Assembly (NCBI GenBank): GCA_046484325.1
Contig: JAWOJB010000009.1
Coordinates: forward strand, 1 to 23,444
From: JAWOJB01 sp046484325
GTDB lineage: Bacteria > Actinomycetota > Acidimicrobiia > Spongiisociales > ZC4RG35
DNA: 23,444 bases
Reading direction: 5' to 3'
In this document: positions 7,656 to 15,925 of the stretch, in pieces
Numbering within the stretch: the first letter of the stretch is position 1
Layout of the letters: every line of letters begins with the position of its first letter
Made by a program: the position numbers and the translations under genes
The notes under the pieces: model-generated
What the model was told of the DNA's origin: nothing
The model's database searches: none
What the model saw: the letters and a program-made list of their open reading frames with translations, nothing else

Positions 7656-8834
7656 GTGCGCACCGCCCTCCTCCTGGCGGCCAAGGACTTCAAGCTGCGC
7701 GTGCGCGACCGGTCCATCTTCATCGTCGCGATCATCGCCCCGCTCGGCCTGGCCTTCATCTTCGACCTGATCCTCGGGCCGATCACCGACCAGGAGTTCG
7801 TCCCGGTGTTCGCCGTGATCGACGAGGACGGCGGGACACCTGCTCGAGCGCTGGTCGACGTCTTCGAGTCGATCGAGGCGTCCGGAGCGATCGAGCTCCG
7901 GTCCGTGCCCGAGGCCGGGGCCGAGGCGCAGGTGGAGGAGGGGAGCGTCGCGGCCGCGGTGGTGATCCCGCCCGGTTTCTCCGAGGCGGTCGAGCGAGCC
8001 GCCCCGGCACAGGTCCGGCTCATCGGCAACGTCGAGTCACCGACCAGCGTGGCCGTGGCCCGGTCGATCGTCGACGGCTTCGCCGCCGAGCTCGAGGCCG
8101 TCCAGCTCTCCGTGGCAACGGTGCTCGCCGCCACCGGCGCGGCGCCGGACCCCGTAGCCGTGGCCGGGCTCGCGACCGAGGCGGCGGCCACTCCGAGCCC
8201 GATCGGGATCGGGGACATCGAGGCCGCTACCCGCCAGCTGGACCTCACCACCTTCTTCGTGGCGGGGATGGCGGCCATGTTCCTCTTCTTCACGGTGCAG
8301 TACGGCGTGCTCAGCCTGCTCGAAGAGAAGCACGACGGAACCATGAGCCGGCTGCTGGCCGCCCCGATCCGGCCGATGGCGATCGTCGGTGGGAAGGCTC
8401 TCGTGTCGATGGGACTCGGCCTGGCGAGCATGGGGGTCATCGTGGTGGCATCCCGCCTGCTCCTCGGAGCCGAGTGGGGGGACCCGCTCGGCGTGGCGCT
8501 CCTCATCGTGGCCGCGGTGTTCGCGGCGGTCGGGATCATGGGGATCGTGGCCGCCTTCGCAAAGACCGCCGAGCAGGCCGGGAACCTGCAGTCCATGATC
8601 GCGGTCGGGTTGGCCATGCTGGGTGGGATCTTCTTCCCGGCGAGTCTCGGCACCGGGATCCTCTCCTACCTCGCCTACATCAGCCCCCACCGATGGTTCC
8701 TCCTGGGCCTCAACGATCTGGCCGGTGGAGGCGGGATCGGGGTCATCGTCCCGTCGCTTTTCGCCCTGGTCGTGTTCGGGTTGGTCACCGGCGGCATGGC
8801 TCTCCTGCGGCTCCGCAAGGGGGTGTCGGTGTGA
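7656..8834 (+). CDS. ABC-2 type exporter permease, first subunit
   Basis: A 392-residue integral membrane protein. One N-terminal transmembrane segment (about 20-42, after RVRDRSIF) is followed by a large hydrophilic, probably extracytoplasmic loop of about 150 residues. Five more hydrophobic segments lie between about 205 and 385, including FFVAGMAAMFLFFTVQYGVL, a segment ending FFPASLG and a last helix ending LLRLRKG. This one-plus-five layout with a long first loop is the usual ABC-2 permease plan. GTG at 7656 follows the ATPase stop by 1 nt. Its TGA overlaps the next start as GTGA. Confidence 0.9.
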   Translation: MRTALLLAAKDFKLRVRDRSIFIVAIIAPLGLAFIFDLILGPITDQEFVPVFAVIDEDGGTPARALVDVFESIEASGAIELRSVPEAGAEAQVEEGSVAAAVVIPPGFSEAVERAAPAQVRLIGNVESPTSVAVARSIVDGFAAELEAVQLSVATVLAATGAAPDPVAVAGLATEAAATPSPIGIGDIEAATRQLDLTTFFVAGMAAMFLFFTVQYGVLSLLEEKHDGTMSRLLAAPIRPMAIVGGKALVSMGLGLASMGVIVVASRLLLGAEWGDPLGVALLIVAAVFAAVGIMGIVAAFAKTAEQAGNLQSMIAVGLAMLGGIFFPASLGTGILSYLAYISPHRWFLLGLNDLAGGGGIGVIVPSLFALVVFGLVTGGMALLRLRKGVSV

Positions 8835-9985
8835 AGGCTCTCACGATCGCCGCCAACGCCATCCGGCGCCTGATCCGCGACCGATCGAACATCTTCTTCG
8901 TCTTCCTGCTCCCGATCGGCATCATCGTCATCATCGGCTCGATATTCGGTGGAGGCTTCGTGCCCTCGATCGGGCTGGTCGTCGAGGAACCCGGTGTCTT
9001 CGCCGACCGGGTCGCCGTCGAACTCGAGGCAGGCGCCGGGATGACCATCGTGCGCTTCGACGATGCCGGGGTCATGCTCGTAGCGGTCGAGCGGGGCGAC
9101 GTCGTCGCCGGGGTCAGGATCCCGGCGGGGTTCGACGCCGACCTTGCCGCCGGCTCGAACGTGGACGTCGGTTTCGTCGCCCGACCCGACGGCGACGGGT
9201 TCCGCCTCCGGTCGCTGGTCGGCGCCGCGGTCTCCGAACAGGCCGCCACGCTGCGTGCGGCCCGATTCGCGTCTGGGCGAGGGGTGGGATCGATGGAGGA
9301 CATGATCGCCGTGGCAGAGGGCGTGTCGGTGGGGGAGATCGGCGTGGTCGGCGCCACCGTGGGGGAGGCGGAGTTCGTCGATCTGGGTCGGTTCGACCTG
9401 GGGGCGGCGTCGCAGCTGGTGCTCTTCATGTACCTCACCGGTCTCACCGGTTCGGCCGCTCTCATCGAGGCGCGCAGGCTCGGCCTGTCGAGGCGGATGC
9501 TCGCCACCCCCACCCCGGCTAGCACCATCATCCTCGGTGAGGGCCTGGGGCGGTACGGGGTCGTGCTGGTGCAGGGGATTTACATCGTGGCGGTCACCCT
9601 CATCGTGTTCGGGGTGGACTGGGGCGATCCGTTCGGAGCCGCCGCCATCGTCCTCCTCTTCGGAGCGGCCTGTGCCGGCGCCGCCATGCTCATGGGGACG
9701 CTGTTCGAGAACGACCAGCAGGCGGGTGGCGTCGGCGTGATCGCCGGGCTGGGGTTCGCCGCCCTTGGTGGGTGCATGGTGCCCATCGAATTCTTCCCTC
9801 CCACCATGCAGACGATCGCCCACCTCACCCCCCACGCCTGGGCGCTGGACGGGTTCGCGGAGCTGGTGCGGAGGGATGGCACGGTGGTGGACATCCTCCC
9901 CGAGCTGGGGATGCTCGCCCTCTTCGCCGTCGGGTTGATCGGAATCGCCTCGTGGCGGCTCCGCCGCTCGATCACCGCCGCCTGA
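8831..9985 (+). CDS. ABC-2 type exporter permease, second subunit
   Basis: A 384-residue paralogue of the preceding permease, with the same plan. The first transmembrane segment follows RLIRDRSNIFFVFLLP, then comes a long polar loop (about 45-190), and then about five transmembrane segments, including VLFMYLTGLTGSAALIEARR and a helix before CMVPIEFFPP. The pair would form a heterodimeric membrane part served by the upstream ATPase. The start is the GTG of a GTGA overlap with the first permease, the classic coupled arrangement; a longer frame reaches further upstream but only as antisense-like sequence inside the first permease. The gene ends exactly where the convergent plsB ends. Confidence 0.9.
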   Translation: MKALTIAANAIRRLIRDRSNIFFVFLLPIGIIVIIGSIFGGGFVPSIGLVVEEPGVFADRVAVELEAGAGMTIVRFDDAGVMLVAVERGDVVAGVRIPAGFDADLAAGSNVDVGFVARPDGDGFRLRSLVGAAVSEQAATLRAARFASGRGVGSMEDMIAVAEGVSVGEIGVVGATVGEAEFVDLGRFDLGAASQLVLFMYLTGLTGSAALIEARRLGLSRRMLATPTPASTIILGEGLGRYGVVLVQGIYIVAVTLIVFGVDWGDPFGAAAIVLLFGAACAGAAMLMGTLFENDQQAGGVGVIAGLGFAALGGCMVPIEFFPPTMQTIAHLTPHAWALDGFAELVRRDGTVVDILPELGMLALFAVGLIGIASWRLRRSITAA

Positions 9986-12322
9986 TCAGGATCGGCGGTC
10001 GGCGGCGACACGGCCGATCTGGAGTGCCCGCGAGCGCACGGTGCGGATCTCGTCGGCGAATGCCAGCCGGTCGGGTGTTGCCCCCTCGCCGCCGTCGATG
10101 AGGTCGCGGTTCCGGGCGAGGCGCAGCGCCGATGTGAACTGGACGAGCGAGACGCTCTCGTCGGCGGTCACCGTCTGCTGAAGCCGGTACTGCTCACCGC
10201 GCCGCATGGCCGACTGGAGGAAGGCCTTCTCGTCGAAGTCGGCGGTCGTTCGCTCCAGCAGCTGATCGCCGACGACCTGATACGAGTCGAGGAACGGAAG
10301 CAGGGCCCAGTGGGCCCGGAGCAGCCCGGTGCGCTCGAGTAGGCGACGGGCCCCGTCGGGGCCGGAGGCGATCAGCATCTCCCAGTCCGGGTCGGCGTCG
10401 GCGAGCATCCGGCCGATCTCGTCGGCAAAGCGCTCGCGGCCGGCGAAGAAGAACTCGAACTTGAACAGGTCGCGGAGACGATCCACCTCGTCCCAGAAGC
10501 GCGCCCGAGTGTCCTCGCCGTCGATTGCCGCCAGGAGAGCGAGCTCGGCGATAGCCCCGGGCACGAAGAAGTGGACCACGGTGTTGCGGTAGTAGGCCGC
10601 TCTGATCGCCTGCTCGGGGGTGAGGTAGAACACCGGGTCGGTGCCGCCCCGGTAGGTGGACACGCTGCCGTGTTCCTCCAACTGGGTGAGCACGTGGGCG
10701 ACCTCCCTCCGGTCCTCCAGCCGGATGCGCTCGGTCGAGGGCAGGCCGTGGCCTTCGACGAAGGCGTCCATGAGCGCGCACCGGGCGGCAAGCTCGTCGA
10801 GAGAGGCGCCACGACCGCCCTCCTCCAGCAGGGCGATCGCCACCAGCGCCGTGGGGGTAACCGGTGTGATCTGGCCGATCCGGTACATCACCTCGAACGC
10901 CAGCTTCTGCACCTCGATGGAGCTCTCGCCTCCCTCCACCTGGGCCGGCACCTCCTTGGCGACCGAGATCGGCTCGCCGAACCGGACGTGGATGTTCCCG
11001 TAGCGCCGGCGGAGTGAACGGGCGGCGGAGAGCACCCAGCCGAACGACTCCTTGCGCTTCTCGCGGCCGCGGGCCTCGGCTGCGTAGTCCGCCACGTCCT
11101 GGAGCTGGTCGTAGACGATCGTCGTCGGGATGAGGTAGAGGTCCTCGGAGGCCCCCCGGCTCACGGCGTCGACCATCCAGGCCATGATCCCGTACCGGGG
11201 CGGGAGCAGCTTCCCCGAACGCGACCGGCCCCCCTCCATGTACCACTCGAGGGGGAAGCGCTTCTCCACGAGGTAGTCCAGGTACGAGCGCAAGACGAAC
11301 TTGTACAGCTCGTTGTCCTTGAACGACCGGCGGATGAAGAACGCTCCGGTGCGCCGGATGAGCGGACCCACCGGGAAGAAGTTCATGTTGATGCCGGCAG
11401 CCGTGTGGTTGGGCGGGAGGTCGTTCTCCCACAGGAGGTATTGGAGCGACAGCCGATCGAGATTGGACCGGTGCGAAGGCAGGAACGCCACCGGGTGCTC
11501 GCTGGCGAGCAATGCCACCTGGCGCACCTGCTCGCGGTCGTAGAGGATCGCGCCATAGCCCTGCCGGTACAGCCAGTGGATGGCGTTGGCGATGAGGTCG
11601 ATGACGAACGGGCTGTGGGTGGCGGCAACCTCGGAGAGGTAGCGCCGGGCCCGGTTGAGGGCGATGGGAGCGGGCATCCCGCGCTCGGCGCCGAGAGCCA
11701 CCACCCGATCCCGGAAGGCACCACGGGCCAGGATGTCCTCGGCCACGAACTTCGGCACCTTGTAGCGGTTGCCGCGTTGCCGCCGCTCCGAGATGTCGAG
11801 GGCTCGCCACGCCCGGCGGGTCACGAAGTCCACGAGGCCCTGGACCTCGACCGAGGCCTCGTAGTCGGTGAGCAGGGTCGAGGCTCGGGCGCCGGGGCCG
11901 ACCACGATGCGTTGACGCTCGGGCCAGCGGGCCAGGATCACGCGCTGGCGCAGGGCGTCGGGATCGCGAGGGTCGCCGAGCTTGAGCACATCGATCCACC
12001 CTGCGCTGCGGCGACCGTTCCGGTCGTGGGGAAACCAGGCCGGGCGCACCGGGAGCACCCAAGGGTCGTCGCCGGCCGTCAGGCGGGTGGCGAGGCGGGG
12101 ATCGGTGCGGTCGCCGAACCGCCGGCGGCGCGAACCGGCGAGGCGCAGCACCTCGACGGTCGTGCCCGGGGGCCGGTGCCGTTCGACCCAGGCCTCGACG
12201 AGGCCACGCTCGAGCCTGCCCGCCGTGTCGGCCAGCACCACCACCGGGCCCTCCTCGGGACCGTCGACCGGCCAGTCAGGATCGCCATTGGCGGCCGCGA
12301 TGCTCGCGGAGAGGTCGGTCAT
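9986..12322 (-). CDS. plsB: Glycerol-3-phosphate 1-O-acyltransferase
   Basis: Transfers a fatty acyl group to the sn-1 position of glycerol-3-phosphate, the first step of phospholipid and triacylglycerol synthesis, at the inner face of the membrane. The 778-residue length fits the large PlsB class (E. coli about 807). Acyltransferase motifs are the catalytic HX4D as HRSNLD (His284, Asp289), GPLIRRTGAFFIRR (319-332), EGGRSRSGKL (363-372), and a region ending YDQLQD. The N-terminal 200 and C-terminal 300 residues are the less conserved flanks seen in this class. The gene is monocistronic, diverging from dtd with 56 bp between starts. The ATG at 12322 is preceded by TACAAT 6 nt away and no Shine-Dalgarno, so it may be translated leaderless. 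Confidence 0.94.
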   Translation of the reverse strand: MTDLSASIAAANGDPDWPVDGPEEGPVVVLADTAGRLERGLVEAWVERHRPPGTTVEVLRLAGSRRRRFGDRTDPRLATRLTAGDDPWVLPVRPAWFPHDRNGRRSAGWIDVLKLGDPRDPDALRQRVILARWPERQRIVVGPGARASTLLTDYEASVEVQGLVDFVTRRAWRALDISERRQRGNRYKVPKFVAEDILARGAFRDRVVALGAERGMPAPIALNRARRYLSEVAATHSPFVIDLIANAIHWLYRQGYGAILYDREQVRQVALLASEHPVAFLPSHRSNLDRLSLQYLLWENDLPPNHTAAGINMNFFPVGPLIRRTGAFFIRRSFKDNELYKFVLRSYLDYLVEKRFPLEWYMEGGRSRSGKLLPPRYGIMAWMVDAVSRGASEDLYLIPTTIVYDQLQDVADYAAEARGREKRKESFGWVLSAARSLRRRYGNIHVRFGEPISVAKEVPAQVEGGESSIEVQKLAFEVMYRIGQITPVTPTALVAIALLEEGGRGASLDELAARCALMDAFVEGHGLPSTERIRLEDRREVAHVLTQLEEHGSVSTYRGGTDPVFYLTPEQAIRAAYYRNTVVHFFVPGAIAELALLAAIDGEDTRARFWDEVDRLRDLFKFEFFFAGRERFADEIGRMLADADPDWEMLIASGPDGARRLLERTGLLRAHWALLPFLDSYQVVGDQLLERTTADFDEKAFLQSAMRRGEQYRLQQTVTADESVSLVQFTSALRLARNRDLIDGGEGATPDRLAFADEIRTVRSRALQIGRVAADRRS

Positions 12323-12328
12323 GACCCG

Positions 12329-12358
12329 ATTGTACGGAGAGCATCGCCCCGGTGTCGG
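12329..12358 (-). promoter_or_regulatory. Predicted plsB promoter (leaderless)
   Basis: On the minus strand: CCGACA (12353-12358), an 18-bp spacer, then TACAAT (12329-12334), 6 nt before the ATG of plsB. The -10 matches the sigma-70/SigA consensus at 5 of 6 positions and the -35 at 4 of 6. Transcription would begin at or next to the start codon. The element lies inside the 56-bp region shared with the divergent dtd gene. Confidence 0.55.
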
Positions 12359-12378
12359 GCCGATGGCATCCTGGGACC

Positions 12379-12834
12379 ATGCGAGCGGTCGTCCAGCGGG
12401 TGGCTCGGGCCGAGGTGATCGTCGACGGCAGACCGGTAGGCGCGATCGGGCGCGGACTGCTGGTGTTGGTCGGTGTGGGTCGTGAGGACGGGCCGGCGGA
12501 TGCCGCCGCCCTGGCCGACAAGGTGGCGGGTCTGCGGATCTTTCCCGACGGCGAGGGCCGAATGAACCGATCGGTGGTGGAGGTGGGTGGCTCGGTGCTC
12601 GTCGTGAGCCAGTTCACCCTGCTCGGCGCCGTCACCCGCGGGCGCCGGCCCTCGTTCACCGACGCCGCCGAGCCCGGGCATGCCGAGCCGCTCGTGACGG
12701 CGGTCGTCGACCAGCTGGCCGATCGCGGCATCGAGGTGGTGACGGGGAGGTTCCGGGCCGCCATGGAGGTTTCGCTCGTCAACGAGGGCCCGGTGACCCT
12801 GGTGATCGACGTCGACGGGGGGAGGGTGGTGTGA
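12379..12834 (+). CDS. dtd: D-aminoacyl-tRNA deacylase
   Basis: Hydrolyses D-amino acids (and glycine mis-charged on tRNA-Ala) from tRNA, a cytoplasmic proofreading enzyme. The 151-residue length is standard. Visible motifs are MRAVVQRV at the start, GLLVLVGV, KVAGLRIFPD, the SQFTL motif (77-81), RRPSFTDAA and the NEGPVT motif (135-140) with the cross-subunit Gly137-Pro138 pair that excludes L-aminoacyl substrates. ATG at 12379 is chosen over an in-frame ATG at 12352 because family proteins begin MRAVVQRV. Its last 56 nt overlap the 3' end of adnB on the opposite strand. Confidence 0.95.
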   Translation: MRAVVQRVARAEVIVDGRPVGAIGRGLLVLVGVGREDGPADAAALADKVAGLRIFPDGEGRMNRSVVEVGGSVLVVSQFTLLGAVTRGRRPSFTDAAEPGHAEPLVTAVVDQLADRGIEVVTGRFRAAMEVSLVNEGPVTLVIDVDGGRVV

Positions 12835-15800
12835 CCTCGCTCTCGGCGGCGACGAGGGCGCGGCCGGCATCGCAGAACCGGAGGAAGTCACACCCGTGGC
12901 AGGCAGCCGACGGCGCAGCCTCGAAACGGCCATCGAGCACTCCGTCCACCAGGTCCCGGAGCGTCCTGCGGGCCTCGTCGATCCAGGAGTCGTCGACCTC
13001 CTCGGTGGTCTCGTGGAGGCCGCCTCCGAAGTGGGCGAAGGTGACTGCCAGCCTGCCGGGGTCGACCCCGGCCAGGCCGGTGTCGCAGACCGCGACGGCA
13101 TAGGCCTGGAGTTGCACCCGTGCCGCCGGGTTGAGCGATCCGGGACGGCCGCTCTTGAAGTCCACGATCTCCCAGCGGCCGCCGGGGTGCTCGTAGATGG
13201 CGTCGATCCGGCCGCGGACCCAGAGATCGGGGCGGAGCGGCACCTCGAAAGGGATCTCGACGTAAGCCGGTTGATCCCGGGCGAAGCGGGATCCCGAGAA
13301 GACCTGGAACGCGTCGGGCCCGGTCGGTTCGGCCTCCTCCCCGGGGGACCGGTCGTACAGCACCGGGTCGAGCTCGTCGAGGGAGAGGACCCCCCGGTGG
13401 TGGAGTTCGACGCGCCGGTGGAACTCGACTCCGCGGCGGGCGGCCGGCGACGGGCGGCGCGGCAGCCGATCGACCTCCGACCAGTAGAAACGGCGAGGGC
13501 AGGTGGCGTAGGTGACGAGACCGGTCACCGAGGTGCCGCGCCGGTCCGGCACGGCGGCCGCCGCCTCGGGGATGGCGAAGGGAAGCCGATGTTGCTCCTC
13601 CACCGCCGCATCGTATGCGGCGGCGAGCCCGAGCTCGTCGGCCAGGCGTCGTGGCGTCGAGGGATCGGCGACGGCGTCGCGGAGTGCCCCCTGCCATCCC
13701 TCCACCCCGAACAGCGGGTCGGGGGCCGGTGTGCCACCCGGCCCCGCCGCCATCACCTCGGGCCGGGGTGGCGGCTCGACCACGTCGGCGGCCACCTCCA
13801 CCCCGGGGTGGGCAGCGAGCAGCTCGTACAGCGGGCTGCGCTTGGCCGGATTGACGGTCGGCTCGGGAGCCCCGTACCACCAGGCTCCGGAGAGCGACAG
13901 CCGCTCCCGGGCCCGGGTGACGGCGACGTACGCGATCCGCCACTCCTGGCTGTCGTGTCGCCGGCGTAACAGCTCGCGCCGTTCGTCGTCGGATCCGGCC
14001 GATGCCAGGTCGGGCAGGCTGTGGCGGTCGAGGCGGAACTCGTAGGGGAGAGACTCGGCCGACCGCATCGGGTCGTCGTACCCGCCTGCCACCTTCGATG
14101 GGAAGTTGCCCGCGTAGACGGCGGGGAGGAAGACGATCGGCCATTCCAGGCCCTTGGCGCGATGGACGGTGAGGAGGGTCACGGCATCGGCCCCGGCGAT
14201 CCGGGCCGTGTCGAGCTCCTCGGCCGGATCGTCCTCCATGACCCGCAGGTAGTCGAGGAAGGCGGTGAGCGAGGGCCGGCCCTCGAGGGGGCTCCACGAC
14301 TCGGCGAGGTCGAGAAAGCGGTAGAGGTTGAGGCGGGCGGAGAGCCTGGCCGCGTCCGGGAGGGCATCCAGGTCGCGCCATGCCCCGGTGGCGTCGAGCA
14401 CCTGGCGGCACAGCTCCACGAGGCTCGCCCCCTGGGCGGCCTCGACCAGGCCCCGGTACTCGGCGACGAACCGCCGGAAGGCCGGGGCCGACGTCTTCGG
14501 GAGGCGCCCCTCGCCCGCGAGCGCCTCGGCAGCCTCGACCAGGGAATGGGCGGGGAGGCCCTCGTGATCGGCATCGTCGTCTCGACGGGCCCCGCGCACC
14601 CAGCGGGAGAGCGCCATCACATCCCCCATGCCGAGGCGGAAGCGGCTGCCCATGAGGATCCGCAGGAGGGCGGGGCCGTCGTCGGGCCGGTCGAGCAGCC
14701 TGAGCCAGGCCCTGAGATCGACGATTTCGGGTACGCCGAGCAGGCCCCCGAGGTTCGCCACCTCGAATGGCACATCGCGAGCGGCGAGGGCATCGCGGAC
14801 CAGGGCCATGTCCTTGTTCTTGCGAAAGAGCACCGCCATCTCCGACCATCGCCGACCCCCCTCCCGCAGCTCGAGGATGTGCTCGGCGATCCAGGCGGCC
14901 TCCTCGGGGGCGGTCCCCAGCCAGGCGACTGTGACCGCGTCGTCGGGTGCTCCGGGGGCGGGCTGGAGGGGATCGCGCGGCTCCCGATCGACGCGCTCCC
15001 GCACCGCGTTGGCGACCGCGAGGATGCGGGCCCCCGATCGCCGGTTGAGGGTGAGCGGAAGGGTCGGCGCCGGTGTTCCGTCGACGGCCGGGAAGTGGAT
15101 CGGGAAGCTCCGAAAGTTGTCGAGCGATGCCCCCCGCCACTCGTAGATGGTCTGGTCGACGTCCCCCACCGCCGTGACCGGGAACCCGGGGCCGAAGAGG
15201 GCCCCCAAGAGGTGCCGCTGGGCGGGGTTGGTGTCCTGGTACTCGTCGAGCACCACCGCCGCATAACGCTCGGCGATCCGCTCTCTCACCCAGGGGTGGT
15301 CGGAAATGAGCCGGTGGGCTGCGGCGATGAGATCTCCGTAGTCGACGACCCCGAGCCTGGTCTTCTCGGCCTGATAGGCGCGGACGGCCAGGAGCAGGCC
15401 GGATCGCTCGTGCCACACCTTGTCGAGGTCACCGCCGGCCGTGATCTCGCCGGCGTCCCGGAGATGGTCGCCCAGGGCGGAGGCGAGCCGTCGCACCCGT
15501 TCGACCACTCGCTGGTTGGTCACGTCGAGGTCCGGCAGCGGTGTGGTCGCGACGACGTCGGCGAGGAGCTGGCGCGTGAACGTCGGGGTGATCACCGGGG
15601 TCTCCCGCTCGACGCCCACGACGGCCCCGAACTCCCCGAGCAGCTGGGCGGCGAAGCCGTGGTAGGTGTGAACCGGGACCGCGCGGTCCGGCTCGAGGTC
15701 GGTTCCCAGCACGGACCGCACCCGCTCGGCCAGCTCGCCCGCGGCCTTGTTGGTGAACGTGAGCCCCAGCACCTCCTCGGGCTGGAGCCCCGCGTCGGCG

Positions 15801-15925
15801 ACGAGGTGGGCGATCCGGTGGGCCACCGTGGTGGTCTTGCCCGTACCTGCACCGGCCGCCACCCGCAGGGGGGCGAGTGGATGGTGGATGACGGCTCGCT
15901 GCTCGGGGGTGGGCCGGAATGTCAC
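12779..15925 (-). CDS. adnB: UvrD-family helicase fused to RecB-type nuclease, AdnB-like
   Basis: Motor-nuclease subunit of the actinobacterial AdnAB complex, which resects DNA double-strand ends for recombination. The product is 1048 residues. The order is: Walker A AGAGTGKT (24-31), LTFTNKAAGEL, Walker B DEYQDT (227-232), VGDVDQTIYEWRGA, LTVHRAKGLEWP and AYVAVTRARERL (SF1A motor), then a RecB nuclease with FHRRVE, GRIDAIYE, EIVDFKSG and QLQAYAVA. Four cysteines (809, 1009, 1012, 1018) match the 4Fe-4S staple of this nuclease class. The start is GTG at 15925, overlapping the adnA stop as GTGA behind a GGGAGGG site; an ATG at 15955 is the alternative. Assignment as AdnB rests on order after adnA and on architecture. 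The last 18 codons are antisense to dtd. Confidence 0.88.
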   Translation of the reverse strand: MTFRPTPEQRAVIHHPLAPLRVAAGAGTGKTTTVAHRIAHLVADAGLQPEEVLGLTFTNKAAGELAERVRSVLGTDLEPDRAVPVHTYHGFAAQLLGEFGAVVGVERETPVITPTFTRQLLADVVATTPLPDLDVTNQRVVERVRRLASALGDHLRDAGEITAGGDLDKVWHERSGLLLAVRAYQAEKTRLGVVDYGDLIAAAHRLISDHPWVRERIAERYAAVVLDEYQDTNPAQRHLLGALFGPGFPVTAVGDVDQTIYEWRGASLDNFRSFPIHFPAVDGTPAPTLPLTLNRRSGARILAVANAVRERVDREPRDPLQPAPGAPDDAVTVAWLGTAPEEAAWIAEHILELREGGRRWSEMAVLFRKNKDMALVRDALAARDVPFEVANLGGLLGVPEIVDLRAWLRLLDRPDDGPALLRILMGSRFRLGMGDVMALSRWVRGARRDDDADHEGLPAHSLVEAAEALAGEGRLPKTSAPAFRRFVAEYRGLVEAAQGASLVELCRQVLDATGAWRDLDALPDAARLSARLNLYRFLDLAESWSPLEGRPSLTAFLDYLRVMEDDPAEELDTARIAGADAVTLLTVHRAKGLEWPIVFLPAVYAGNFPSKVAGGYDDPMRSAESLPYEFRLDRHSLPDLASAGSDDERRELLRRRHDSQEWRIAYVAVTRARERLSLSGAWWYGAPEPTVNPAKRSPLYELLAAHPGVEVAADVVEPPPRPEVMAAGPGGTPAPDPLFGVEGWQGALRDAVADPSTPRRLADELGLAAAYDAAVEEQHRLPFAIPEAAAAVPDRRGTSVTGLVTYATCPRRFYWSEVDRLPRRPSPAARRGVEFHRRVELHHRGVLSLDELDPVLYDRSPGEEAEPTGPDAFQVFSGSRFARDQPAYVEIPFEVPLRPDLWVRGRIDAIYEHPGGRWEIVDFKSGRPGSLNPAARVQLQAYAVAVCDTGLAGVDPGRLAVTFAHFGGGLHETTEEVDDSWIDEARRTLRDLVDGVLDGRFEAAPSAACHGCDFLRFCDAGRALVAAESEVTPPSPRRRRSPGSPGPR

